A stretch of DNA of 64,000 nucleotides from the NCBI RefSeq assembly GCF_003634105.1, contig NZ_RBIQ01000007.1, forward strand, positions 558,001 through 622,000. The letters are read 5' to 3'. This document shows, one piece after another, positions 45,201 through 53,092 of the stretch. The position numbers were made by a program, and so were the translations under genes. Position 1 is the stretch's first letter, and every line of letters begins with the position of its first letter. This DNA is from Maribacter vaceletii (lineage in GTDB: Bacteria; Bacteroidota; Bacteroidia; Flavobacteriales; Flavobacteriaceae). The notes under the pieces were generated by a model, which ran no database searches, was not told the origin of the DNA, and saw only the letters and a list, made by a program, of their open reading frames with translations.

Positions 45201-46397
45201 TCCCTCTGTAGCTATCCAAAGGTTTTCATTTTTATCCTCTACAATAGCACTAACAACTTTATAGTTTAAATTTTTATTTGTGGATCCAACATTAAAGGTC
45301 ATAAAATTGTTGGAGTTTTTGTCTATATAATTTATACCTCCTGCCCAAGTACCAACCCATAAATCTCCCCTATCATCTTCAATAATACTATAAACAGAAT
45401 TTTGACTAAGACTTTTAGGGTTATTTACCTCGTTTTGATATTTATTAATAGTTTTATTCTCAAGGTTTAGTTGGTAAAGACCATCATAACAGCCAATCCA
45501 TAAATAACCTTGTTTATCTTGGCATATTTCTCTAACAGAAGTAGTGAAAATCTTTTTATCATTAATAGTATAATCTTCAAAGGTTTTTGTTGCATTATTA
45601 AAGAAAGCTAAACCATTATTATAACCTAACCATATATTATTTTCATAATCTTTAAATAAGTTGGTGGTATAATTTTTTGTGACATTTGGGCTATTATCAC
45701 TAGGGTAGTCATATGTTTTTAGAGTATTATTTTTAGCATTGAAAAATTGAATTTTCTCTGTAGTACAAATCCATAAATTTTCTTTTTTCTCTTGAAGGAT
45801 AGAAGTAATATCATTAGAAAGTAAGCCGCCTTTTACGAAACTACTAAAACTAATAGATTCCTTAGTTTGTATATTATATTTATCTAACCCCTTATTTGTT
45901 GCAATCCACAAATATGTAGTATCTAATGCTACAACCTCTCTAATACTACTAGTATAATATGTATTTAATTTTTTAGATTTTTTTATTCTAGTAAAATTAT
46001 CTTTTTGGGGATTATATAAATTTAGTCCCGTTTCTGTACCAACCCATATATTCCCTTTTTTATCTAGTGTTAAAGATGTAATTCTATTATGACTTAAGCT
46101 TGTACTATCCTTTGAACTATAGTTATATACTTTAAATTCTGTTCCATTAAATTTATTTAACCCATACCTAGTCCCAAACCAAATAAAACCTTGATTATCT
46201 TGAAGAATTTTTACAACTGATCTTTGTGATAATCCATTTTTTGTAGTAATATTTTTAAAATTTAGTTTCGCAGAATAAAATTTACTTTCTTGACAATAAA
46301 TTTTAGAAAAGAAAAAAATAAATACAACCAGTATTCCTAATCTATATTTAGTAGGTTTTAATAAAACACGAAAGTTCCTGTTTTTATTTTTTTTCAT
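42240..46397 (-). CDS. Hybrid two-component system regulator (HTCS), full length
   Basis: A 1385-residue one-protein sensor-regulator. A signal anchor precedes two seven-bladed reg_prop propellers (about 45-740, many 'NIWIGT..GL' blades), and then a Y_Y_Y domain ('KYVFYLKASNGYGEW') and a membrane helix (about 820-840). The cytoplasmic part has HisKA with H864 in 'NISHDFRTPL' and HATPase with intact N-box ('NILSNAFKFT'), 'DTGKGI' and 'GTGVGLALAK'. A receiver with D1177 in 'SDVMMPKMDG' and a C-terminal AraC helix-turn-helix follow. It senses an oligosaccharide in the periplasm and activates PUL genes. It lies between susD and GH88; repeated CCCCT elements near the GH88 and GH29 operons are its probable sites. 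Confidence 0.95.
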   Translation of the reverse strand: MKKNKNRNFRVLLKPTKYRLGILVVFIFFFSKIYCQESKFYSAKLNFKNITTKNGLSQRSVVKILQDNQGFIWFGTRYGLNKFNGTEFKVYNYSSKDSTSLSHNRITSLTLDKKGNIWVGTETGLNLYNPQKDNFTRIKKSKKLNTYYTSSIREVVALDTTYLWIATNKGLDKYNIQTKESISFSSFVKGGLLSNDITSILQEKKENLWICTTEKIQFFNAKNNTLKTYDYPSDNSPNVTKNYTTNLFKDYENNIWLGYNNGLAFFNNATKTFEDYTINDKKIFTTSVREICQDKQGYLWIGCYDGLYQLNLENKTINKYQNEVNNPKSLSQNSVYSIIEDDRGDLWVGTWAGGINYIDKNSNNFMTFNVGSTNKNLNYKVVSAIVEDKNENLWIATEGGGINLYDTKSQEFKFYTHDPNKNSSIITNNIKALIYSNNQNFWIGTHGKGLSYYNTRNNKFTHFENLKEKSNSIEDNKITSLVEDENSNIWIGTNKGGLNFFNTKLKTFEKIKDANQIVGSSIYTITKAKKSNTLYIGSQNGLSKVNIATKELVKINYKGAQKNTSFSVNQVISIYESNTNVLWIGTEGDGLYSYNLKTQESNNYGIKDGLLNEVIYGILQDNMQNIWVSTNKGISRINIHTKEVRNFDETDGLQGNEFNYGACLKTKKGNLVFGGTTGFTIFDPSKIIEKDTYVAPIEFTGFKVRNKPFLKSVDESEVINLTYDQNDFSIDFVALGFAHPKKHQFAYKLEGFDASWNFIGNKRTATYTNLNPGKYVFYLKASNGYGEWNKTPKKIAINIKNPYWKTWWAYLGYILIVTTLTLIIRKYTLLRIKDKNQLQQERENREKVEELNGLKLQLFTNISHDFRTPLTLIIGPLKRLLDKNTGDGVLQNQLAGMYRNANILLQLINQLLDFRKSESGKLKLSVKKRNIVPFLENIKLSFEELAQERNINYQFTSKNDNYNMWFDEIEMKKVILNILSNAFKFTPSNGKIIISISCELKTLKIVISDTGKGIREEDLPHVFDRYFQLGQHHELRSGTGVGLALAKDIVLLHHGEVLAESVLGKGTTFTILLPKGNSHFTDDQLNLTTTEFKNNLDISLPYNPSVVNIGWVNEKDEIQEVIIDEDLPTILHVEDNKEVRIFVKDIFKEEYNILEAQNGDIGLSIAQTNKIDIIISDVMMPKMDGLEFCNAIKSNVSTSHIPVLLLTARSSSKAQKSGFNRGADAYVTKPFDAEVLKMQVQNVLKSRKSLIKKFKKNILLEPKELQLESPDEELLKKVMSIVEENLSDSSFMAATLTEKVHMSQSVLYRKLKALTGQSISEFIRTIRLKRASQLLLQSNRGVAEIAYDVGFNDLKYFRRCFKKVFNATPSEYRKTKSIQSSSIDI

Positions 46398-46463
46398 TTT
46401 TATGTCTGCGTATTTTTAAAAGATATATACTTTTTTTTAAAAGAACAGTATAAATTTAAGAGG

Positions 46464-46505
46464 ATAAGAAAAATAAGCCCTATTCAAAATATGAAAAGGG
46501 CTTAT
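46464..46505 (-). terminator. Intrinsic terminator after susD of the second PUL
   Basis: A 9-bp perfect stem, 46497-46505 with 46473-46481, is followed on the minus strand by a T-rich stretch. It lies 24 bp beyond the susD stop and separates susC-susD from the HTCS gene. Confidence 0.75.
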
Positions 46506-46528
46506 GAAATTAAAAAACTAACTCTATA

Positions 46529-48178
46529 TTAATACCCTGGATTTTGAGTAAGGTTAGGGTTTTTTTCTATTTCGCTTTGCGGTATAGGAAACAAGTTAAA
46601 CCTCTCAAAATATACTGTAGTGGGTCTATTGTCTACAGGGAAACGTTCTAACTCCATTTCTCCAGAAACATCATCAACACTTAAAACTTTCATTCCAGTA
46701 AATATTTTATCATTTAAAATTTCTACACCCATATTCCAACGTTTTAAATCCCAAAACCTATGGCCTTCTAATGCTAATTCTATTTTACGTTCATGAACTA
46801 TTTTATCAAACATTTCAGATTGAGAAAGTCCTGCAGCTAAATCTGGCTGCCCAGCCCTATTACGTACTTGATTAATAGCATTATAAACAGAAGCGTCTGG
46901 ACCTACAGCTTCATTCTGAGCTTCAGCATAGTTTAGTAAAACCTCAGCTAGTCGCATTTCCATCCAACTCTGTTTACTTTCTCCAAAATTAACACCAAAA
47001 GGAGCGCTTTGATCCATAAACTTTCTAATATAATACCCAGTAATAGAGTGCAATCCAGTTCTTAATGGAGCATCTATACCATCAGGAAAGATTACATCCA
47101 TAGGTCTTCCTATAAATTCAGCTCCTTGGTATAAAACTGTTGCATGAAATCTTGAGTCTCTATTTTCATATGGCCTTAATGGATCATAGCCAGAAGCAGC
47201 GTCTGAAATTGATAATCCATTAGTCATCTCATAACTATCTACAAATTCTTGGGTTGGATTACATTGCGCCCCCCAGTCTGATCTATAACTAAAAGGAAGC
47301 ATAATTCTATCCATACCGTGTCCTTTATTTACGCCATCAAACAAAACTTCAAAAATTGCTTCAGAATCTCCTCCGTGACTTTGAAATAGTGCTTCATAAT
47401 CTACAGCTAATGTATGATTTCCAGAGTCCATTACCATCTTAGATAATTCAGCAGAACGGGCATAATTTTTAGCAAATAATTGAGCTCTACCATTAAATGC
47501 CCATGCAGCTTCTTTGGTTGCTCTACCAACTTCGCTATCTGGTAAATTTGCCTTTGAAGGTAAATCTGTTGCTGCTGCAGTAAACAATTCATCAACATAT
47601 GTATAAACTTCACTTACTGGGTCTCTAGACACAAGTAAATCCTCTTCTAAAGATTGAATTTCTCTAATTATTGGAGCATCTCCGTAACGTCTTGCTAAAT
47701 CAAAATATTGAAATGCTTTTACAAAATTTACTTCAGCAATAATTCTTGTTTTAAAATTTGCATCTAAATCGGCCTCTACTAAATTGGATAATATTAGATT
47801 AGCTAGATAAATCCCCTCATAACATTCTTTCCAATTATCTAAAGGATTATTTGTAGGAGTTATGTTGCCTGGTCTAATATGTCTCCAAGACTCAATCCAT
47901 CCACTTTTAGTTAATGCAATATCCGTATTGTTGTCTAAGATAGATGTAAACCCATTAGAATCTCTCCCTGGTTGCTGGTTAGATTGCCCTCTACCAGGAA
48001 ACCCAATAGGCATATAATTATATAATCTAAACAATGTAGCTTCTACATATCCTTCATCATTGTAAACAGCAGAATCACTAATTTTATCTAGAGGTTCTCT
48101 TTCTAAAAAATCTTCATCGCAAGAAATTGTAATCACAAAAACAGCAATTAATGCTAATAATATTTTAGTCCTTTTCAT
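46529..48178 (-). CDS. susD: SusD-like glycan-binding surface lipoprotein (second PUL)
   Basis: Start chosen at the ATG at 48178 (549 residues), which gives 'MKRTKILLALIAVFVITISCDED' with a lipoprotein Cys near 20. The frame to 48214 adds 12 residues that overlap the susC tail. The SusD/RagB pattern is clear: 'DEDFLEREPLDKISD', helical 'NFVKAFQYFDLARRYGDAPI', 'LAEVLLNYAEAQNEA', 'ERKIELALEGHRFWDLKRW' and the terminal 'LFPIPQSEIEKNPNLTQNPGY'. It binds glycan at the surface with the SusC protein encoded 13 bp upstream. It is only distantly like the first SusD, so the two PULs probably take different glycans. Confidence 0.95.
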   Translation of the reverse strand: MKRTKILLALIAVFVITISCDEDFLEREPLDKISDSAVYNDEGYVEATLFRLYNYMPIGFPGRGQSNQQPGRDSNGFTSILDNNTDIALTKSGWIESWRHIRPGNITPTNNPLDNWKECYEGIYLANLILSNLVEADLDANFKTRIIAEVNFVKAFQYFDLARRYGDAPIIREIQSLEEDLLVSRDPVSEVYTYVDELFTAAATDLPSKANLPDSEVGRATKEAAWAFNGRAQLFAKNYARSAELSKMVMDSGNHTLAVDYEALFQSHGGDSEAIFEVLFDGVNKGHGMDRIMLPFSYRSDWGAQCNPTQEFVDSYEMTNGLSISDAASGYDPLRPYENRDSRFHATVLYQGAEFIGRPMDVIFPDGIDAPLRTGLHSITGYYIRKFMDQSAPFGVNFGESKQSWMEMRLAEVLLNYAEAQNEAVGPDASVYNAINQVRNRAGQPDLAAGLSQSEMFDKIVHERKIELALEGHRFWDLKRWNMGVEILNDKIFTGMKVLSVDDVSGEMELERFPVDNRPTTVYFERFNLFPIPQSEIEKNPNLTQNPGY

Positions 48179-48191
48179 TTTCTTATTTTTT

Positions 48192-51100
48192 TTAAAAGTT
48201 AACATTAAACCCAAAATTTATTCTACTTAATTGTGGATAGTAAAGTACATTGTTATTACCCTGAGATGGTCTTTCTGGGTCAAAGAAATCATATTTTGAA
48301 AATGTTAAAAGATTATTACCCGAAACAAAGAATCTACAAGTAGAAATACCCAATTTATTAAGCACTATTTTGGGTAAAGTATACCCTAATTCAACATTTC
48401 TTAGTTTTACATAAGATCCGTCTATCATCCAAAATGTAGAGGTTTTAGTATTATTTGGTGGGTCATTAAAATAAGTTCTTGGAAAGGCTGCATTTTCATT
48501 CCCTTCTCTAAAAGCATTAACTACACGTTCTTCTATGGCGTTACTACCTAGGTTAAAGGCACCAAGTTCTGCGTAGGAATTAAATCCTGTTGCTCCTTGA
48601 AAACTGGCACTAAAATCAAAATCTTTATAATTCATAGAAAGGTTTAAACCAAATATAATTTCGGGAATAGTACTCTTTCCTATTTGGCTTATATCTTCTC
48701 CGTCTATAACATCATCATTATTTAAATCTACATATTTAATATCGCCAGTGTTTAAAGATGCATTACCTTGCCCATCTTGATCTGGCCAATTATTAATTTC
48801 TTCCTGTGTTTTAAAAAGTCCTGCATCTGTATAACCATATATTTGATTAAATGGTCTACCTGTTCTTCTAATTCTATCTGGCACATCTTCTGGTTCTGCT
48901 TGAAAAATAACCTCATTAGTTGCTTTTGTAATATTAGGAGAAATTGTAAAACTAAAATCTTCCCCTATTTTACTCTTATAGTTTAGCGCAAATTCATAAC
49001 CTTTATTTTCAGTTATTGCTTGGTTAGTATCTGGTAAAGAACCTCCAAATGTATCTGGAACATCTCCTACAGGTCTTAAAATATCTTCCGTTCGTTTATT
49101 AAATACATTGAATTCTCCTGTTAATTTGCCAGTAAATAAACTAAAATCTATTCCTAAATTTTTATCTGTTGCTGTTTCCCATGTAATATTTGGGTTTGGC
49201 ACACCAGTATCCCTAATACCAGGGTTGTAAGCTCCTCCAATTACAGAACCTTGCCTAAATTCATAAGCCGATAAATACTGGAAAGAAGAAACCCTATCAT
49301 TACCAAATTGCCCCCAAGAAGCTCTAATTTTTAAAGATTGAATAAAGTTAATATCTTTTAGGAAATTTTCTTCTGAAATTTTCCATGCAGCAGAAAATGC
49401 TGGAAATGTACCCCACCTTCCTTCTTTTGGAAAAATGTTTGATCCATCATGGCGAATATTTGCTTGAAATAAATACTTATCCGCATAACTATAAGTAAAC
49501 CTCCCTATGTATCCTTGCCTAGCCTCTTCAAAAGCACTACCATTAGATGTTTGCCCCTCAGCTCCACCAGCAAGTAATTGATCTAAAGCCGGAGATATAA
49601 ATCCTTGTCTTCCTGCCTCAATTTCATTTCTTTTAAAATCTACTTGCTCATATACAAATAAACCTCCTATTTTATGTTTCCCAAAATCTTTGTTATATCT
49701 TAAAAAGAACTGCGTAGTTTGTCTAATAGGCTTACGATACCCTTCTTCTAACTTAATATTTGTTATACTTGGAAAGGGATTATATATATCATTAACAGGA
49801 TCAAAAACATAAAACGTATATGGTCTTTCAAAGTTTTTAGTAGTTCTAAAAGAGTGATCATAACTATATTTAAAACTAGCAGACAACCCATTTACTGGAA
49901 TATCATAATCTAACTTTAAATTACCTTGAAAAACTGCCCAATCTGTTCTATTATAACCAGAACGTATAGCTTCACCAATAGGGCTAATATTAACTCCATT
50001 GTATCCTAATCCACCTGGCTCAATACTGTCTGGAACATATGCAGGAGATGTAGGTTGTGCATTTAATAATGCATTAAATGGAGAATTACTAGAATCACTA
50101 ATGTTTTCTTTTCTCCCTGCTAAATCAATAGAAAATTTAAACCTATTAGTTAATTCAACATCTATATTTGCTCTTACATTATATCTTTTAAATGATGATG
50201 TTTCATAAAGCCCTTCTTGATCTAACATACCTAAACTAGTAAAGTATTTTACTTTTTCACCTCCGCCACTTACCGTAAGTCCATATTGTTGGATTGGGGA
50301 TGATTTACGAATAACTTCATCCCACCAATTAGTACTAGGCAATGTACCATCTTGGTATTGTCTCACTTGCTCATCTGTAAATAAAGGATCATCGCCAACA
50401 TTTACTCTCGCTTCATTAAAAAACTCAGCAAATTGTCCTGCATCTAACATCTCAGGAACATTAGTTGCAGATTGAAAACCAATAGAACTATTAAAAGAAA
50501 CACTTGGTGCTCCTGATGCACCACGTTTTGTAGTTACTAAAACAACGCCATTTGCTGCCCTTGCTCCATATATTGCGGCAGAAGCGGCATCTTTTAATAT
50601 TGTAATACTTTCAATTGCATTAGGGTCTAATCTATCAATACTTCGTTCAATACCATCTACTAAGACTAAGGCACTATTATTACCAAATGTACTTTGTCCA
50701 CGAATTAAAAATTCATTATTGTTATCCCCTGCAGGGTTACCAGAAACTTGTCTAGAAATTACCCCTGTTAACTTACCAGATAAATTTTGAGTAAGGTTTG
50801 GTGTTGGTGCTACAGTAACTGCTTTTCCTTTTAACACAGAAACCGCGCCTGTTAAATCACTCTTTTTTTGAGTTCCATAGCCTACTACTATCACTTCGTC
50901 TAGAGACTCTGAATCTTCTAATAACGTAATGTTAATATTTGCTTGGGATCCAACCTCTACTTCTTGGCTTTTAAAGCCAATATAGCTAAAGATTAATGTT
51001 GCCCCTTGATCAACATTATTTAAAATAAATTTACCATCAAAATCTGTTTGCGTACCATTAGCTGTACCTTTTACAATTACGTTTGCTCCTGGTAAAGGCC

Positions 51101-51224
51101 CTTGACTATCAGAAACTATCCCTTGTAATGTTGTTTGTCCAAAAGAGGATAAGCAACAAAAAATTCCTAATAAGCACAGTAAAGTCTTACTGTGTTTTAA
51201 AATTTTAAATTTGGTTTTCTTCAT
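48192..51224 (-). CDS. susC: SusC-like TonB-dependent glycan transporter (second PUL)
   Basis: Start chosen at the ATG at 51224 (1010 residues), giving a normal signal peptide ending 'SFGQ'. The longer frame to 51263 prepends residues without signal character. Domains are CarboxypepD_reg-like ('GANVIVKGTANGTQTDFDG'), TonB box 'DEVIVVGYGTQKKSDLTG', plug with 'FLIRGQSTFGNNSALVLVDG' and 'IESITILKDAASAAIYGARAANG', and a barrel ending 'RINFGFNVNF'. It imports oligosaccharides with the adjacent SusD. The 305-bp divergent region to the GH29 gene contains the 22-bp-spaced repeat and, closer to susC, a CCCCCT word on the minus strand. Confidence 0.95.
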   Translation of the reverse strand: MKKTKFKILKHSKTLLCLLGIFCCLSSFGQTTLQGIVSDSQGPLPGANVIVKGTANGTQTDFDGKFILNNVDQGATLIFSYIGFKSQEVEVGSQANINITLLEDSESLDEVIVVGYGTQKKSDLTGAVSVLKGKAVTVAPTPNLTQNLSGKLTGVISRQVSGNPAGDNNNEFLIRGQSTFGNNSALVLVDGIERSIDRLDPNAIESITILKDAASAAIYGARAANGVVLVTTKRGASGAPSVSFNSSIGFQSATNVPEMLDAGQFAEFFNEARVNVGDDPLFTDEQVRQYQDGTLPSTNWWDEVIRKSSPIQQYGLTVSGGGEKVKYFTSLGMLDQEGLYETSSFKRYNVRANIDVELTNRFKFSIDLAGRKENISDSSNSPFNALLNAQPTSPAYVPDSIEPGGLGYNGVNISPIGEAIRSGYNRTDWAVFQGNLKLDYDIPVNGLSASFKYSYDHSFRTTKNFERPYTFYVFDPVNDIYNPFPSITNIKLEEGYRKPIRQTTQFFLRYNKDFGKHKIGGLFVYEQVDFKRNEIEAGRQGFISPALDQLLAGGAEGQTSNGSAFEEARQGYIGRFTYSYADKYLFQANIRHDGSNIFPKEGRWGTFPAFSAAWKISEENFLKDINFIQSLKIRASWGQFGNDRVSSFQYLSAYEFRQGSVIGGAYNPGIRDTGVPNPNITWETATDKNLGIDFSLFTGKLTGEFNVFNKRTEDILRPVGDVPDTFGGSLPDTNQAITENKGYEFALNYKSKIGEDFSFTISPNITKATNEVIFQAEPEDVPDRIRRTGRPFNQIYGYTDAGLFKTQEEINNWPDQDGQGNASLNTGDIKYVDLNNDDVIDGEDISQIGKSTIPEIIFGLNLSMNYKDFDFSASFQGATGFNSYAELGAFNLGSNAIEERVVNAFREGNENAAFPRTYFNDPPNNTKTSTFWMIDGSYVKLRNVELGYTLPKIVLNKLGISTCRFFVSGNNLLTFSKYDFFDPERPSQGNNNVLYYPQLSRINFGFNVNF

Positions 51225-51430
51225 AATTATATGAGTTAATTTAGTTATACCCCAAATGAACAAAAGAAACCTAAAAAACCAGATTAAAATTAAGTTTATG
51301 AAAGGGGGTAAATCATTCTATGACAAAAAGTATTTTAGAACGATAGGGAAATCAAAAAGCACCACACTCAGTGAATTAAAAGGCCTATAAGAAGTTTTAA
51401 AATGTATTAATATTTTATGACGAATTAAAT

Positions 51431-51460
51431 ACACCCCTAACCATCCCGCAAAACACCCCT
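51431..51460 (+). promoter_or_regulatory. 22-bp-spaced direct repeat upstream of the GH29 operon (candidate HTCS operator)
   Basis: ACACCCCT occurs at 51431-51438 and again at 51453-51460, exactly 22 bp apart (two helical turns), 69 bp before the GH29 ATG. Together with the pair near GH88, the common word is RYRCCCCTnA. Elsewhere in the 51225-51529 gap only a CCCCCT word on the minus strand (51304-51309) stands out. Confidence 0.6.
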
Positions 51461-51529
51461 GATAATTTTTAAAATAATTAGATCTTGCAATAACAAAAAT
51501 TAAATAACAAGTATTAATACTGTTCCAAA

Positions 51530-53092
51530 ATGATAAGTTCAAAAATTAAAATAGTTTTTTTGGTTGGTTTATTCTATTCCTGTTCTAATAAAGATGGACA
51601 AAAAAAAGATAAAATATATCTATCTAATTGGAAGTCACTGAGTACTTATGAATGTCCAGATTGGTTTGCAGATGCCAAATTTGGAATATGGGCTCATAGT
51701 TCTCCTCAGGATGTTCCAATGGAAGGTGATTGGTATGCTCATAATATGTATAAAGAAGGACATCCTAATTACGAGTATCATGTTCAAAACTTTGGACACC
51801 CATCAAAAATTGGATACAAAGATCTATTGCCAAAATGGACATTAGACAAATGGAAACCAGACAGTTTAATGAATCTTTATAAACGAGCAGGTGCTAAATA
51901 CTTTGTAGCATTAGCGAATCATCATTGTAATTTTGATACTTGGAATTCAAAACACCAAAAGTGGAATTCTATAAATATTGGCCCTAAAAGAGATGTTGTA
52001 GGAGAGTGGAAAAATGCAGCAGATAAAAACGGCTTAAAGTTTGGCGTAAGTGTGCATAACATAAACACATGGGGTTGGTTCTTAAATGCTTTTGGTTCAG
52101 ATAAAAAAGGACCTTTAAAAGATGTTTTGTATGATGGTAGATTAACACTTAAAGATGGTAAAGGAAAATGGTGGGAAGGTTATGACCCTGCCATGTTATA
52201 CAGTCCTTATGAACGTGAAAATGACTCCATACCAACTAGAGAATGGATGCAAAACTGGTATGATCGTTGTGTAGATTTGGTAGATAGCTACCAACCAGAT
52301 TTACTGTATTTTGATTCTTATATTGTGGAACAGGTTTGGCGACAGTTTACTTATCATGGAGATGACACATACGAAGGTGTACCAGATGAAACCAGAAAAA
52401 TAGCAGAACGAACACCTTTTAAGGAAGCTGGTATTGATATTATCTCTTATTTCTACAACCAAAACCGTAAGTGGCATGGCAAAGAGAATGGTGTAATGAA
52501 TATTAAAGTTCATGATTTAAACGAGTCCGTTCCCGAAATATATAAAAAAGGTATGGTCATAGACCGTGAGAAAGGCGGTTTTGGAGGAGGAGAACAAGAA
52601 ATTCAGAAATACCCTTGGCAAAAAGACAGGCCATTTGGAGCTTGGCATTATAATAAGAAAGCAGATTTCCCAACAACTGTAAGTGTTATATGGAACTTGG
52701 TAGATGTGGTAAGCAAAAATGGAAACTTACTTTTAGGTATACCAATGAAACCAGATGGTACTCTACATGAAAAAGAATACAAGTTTCTAGAAGAAATGGG
52801 AGATTGGATGGATATTAATTCTGAAGGAATTTATGAATCTAAAGTCTATACGGTTTATGGAAATAAAAACGTACGGTATACTCAAAAAGGAGAGAATATC
52901 TATGCCTTTTGTAAAGTAATTAATGAAGATACTATTGATTTAAAAAACATCCACCAAAATGTGACAGCTATCTATCAACTAGGAAACAATGAAACACCAA
53001 AGTATTCGATTACTAATGGAACAATAAAATTAGAATTTAATAATCCAGATGTAAAAGAAAAGGTCATCACATTTAAAATCGTTACAAAATGA
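51530..53092 (+). CDS. GH29-family alpha-L-fucosidase-like lipoprotein
   Basis: A 520-residue lipoprotein (lipobox FYSC, Cys 18). GH29 features are 'WFADAKFGIWAHS', the 'LANHHCNFDTWNS' strand with H131/H132, the probable nucleophile D262 in 'PDLLYFDSYI', and the family's closing 'NLLLGIPMKPDGTLHEKEYKFLEEMGDWM'. It removes terminal alpha-L-fucose, or the closely related alpha-L-galactose, with retention. The acid/base is not certain; E in 'IDREKGG' is a candidate. It is the first gene of the operon GH29 - sulfatase - beta-helix protein, with a 4-bp ATGA overlap to the sulfatase. Its operator-like repeat is shared with the GH88 operon, so fucose-like and uronate residues may occur in the same glycan. 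Confidence 0.88.
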   Translation: MISSKIKIVFLVGLFYSCSNKDGQKKDKIYLSNWKSLSTYECPDWFADAKFGIWAHSSPQDVPMEGDWYAHNMYKEGHPNYEYHVQNFGHPSKIGYKDLLPKWTLDKWKPDSLMNLYKRAGAKYFVALANHHCNFDTWNSKHQKWNSINIGPKRDVVGEWKNAADKNGLKFGVSVHNINTWGWFLNAFGSDKKGPLKDVLYDGRLTLKDGKGKWWEGYDPAMLYSPYERENDSIPTREWMQNWYDRCVDLVDSYQPDLLYFDSYIVEQVWRQFTYHGDDTYEGVPDETRKIAERTPFKEAGIDIISYFYNQNRKWHGKENGVMNIKVHDLNESVPEIYKKGMVIDREKGGFGGGEQEIQKYPWQKDRPFGAWHYNKKADFPTTVSVIWNLVDVVSKNGNLLLGIPMKPDGTLHEKEYKFLEEMGDWMDINSEGIYESKVYTVYGNKNVRYTQKGENIYAFCKVINEDTIDLKNIHQNVTAIYQLGNNETPKYSITNGTIKLEFNNPDVKEKVITFKIVTK

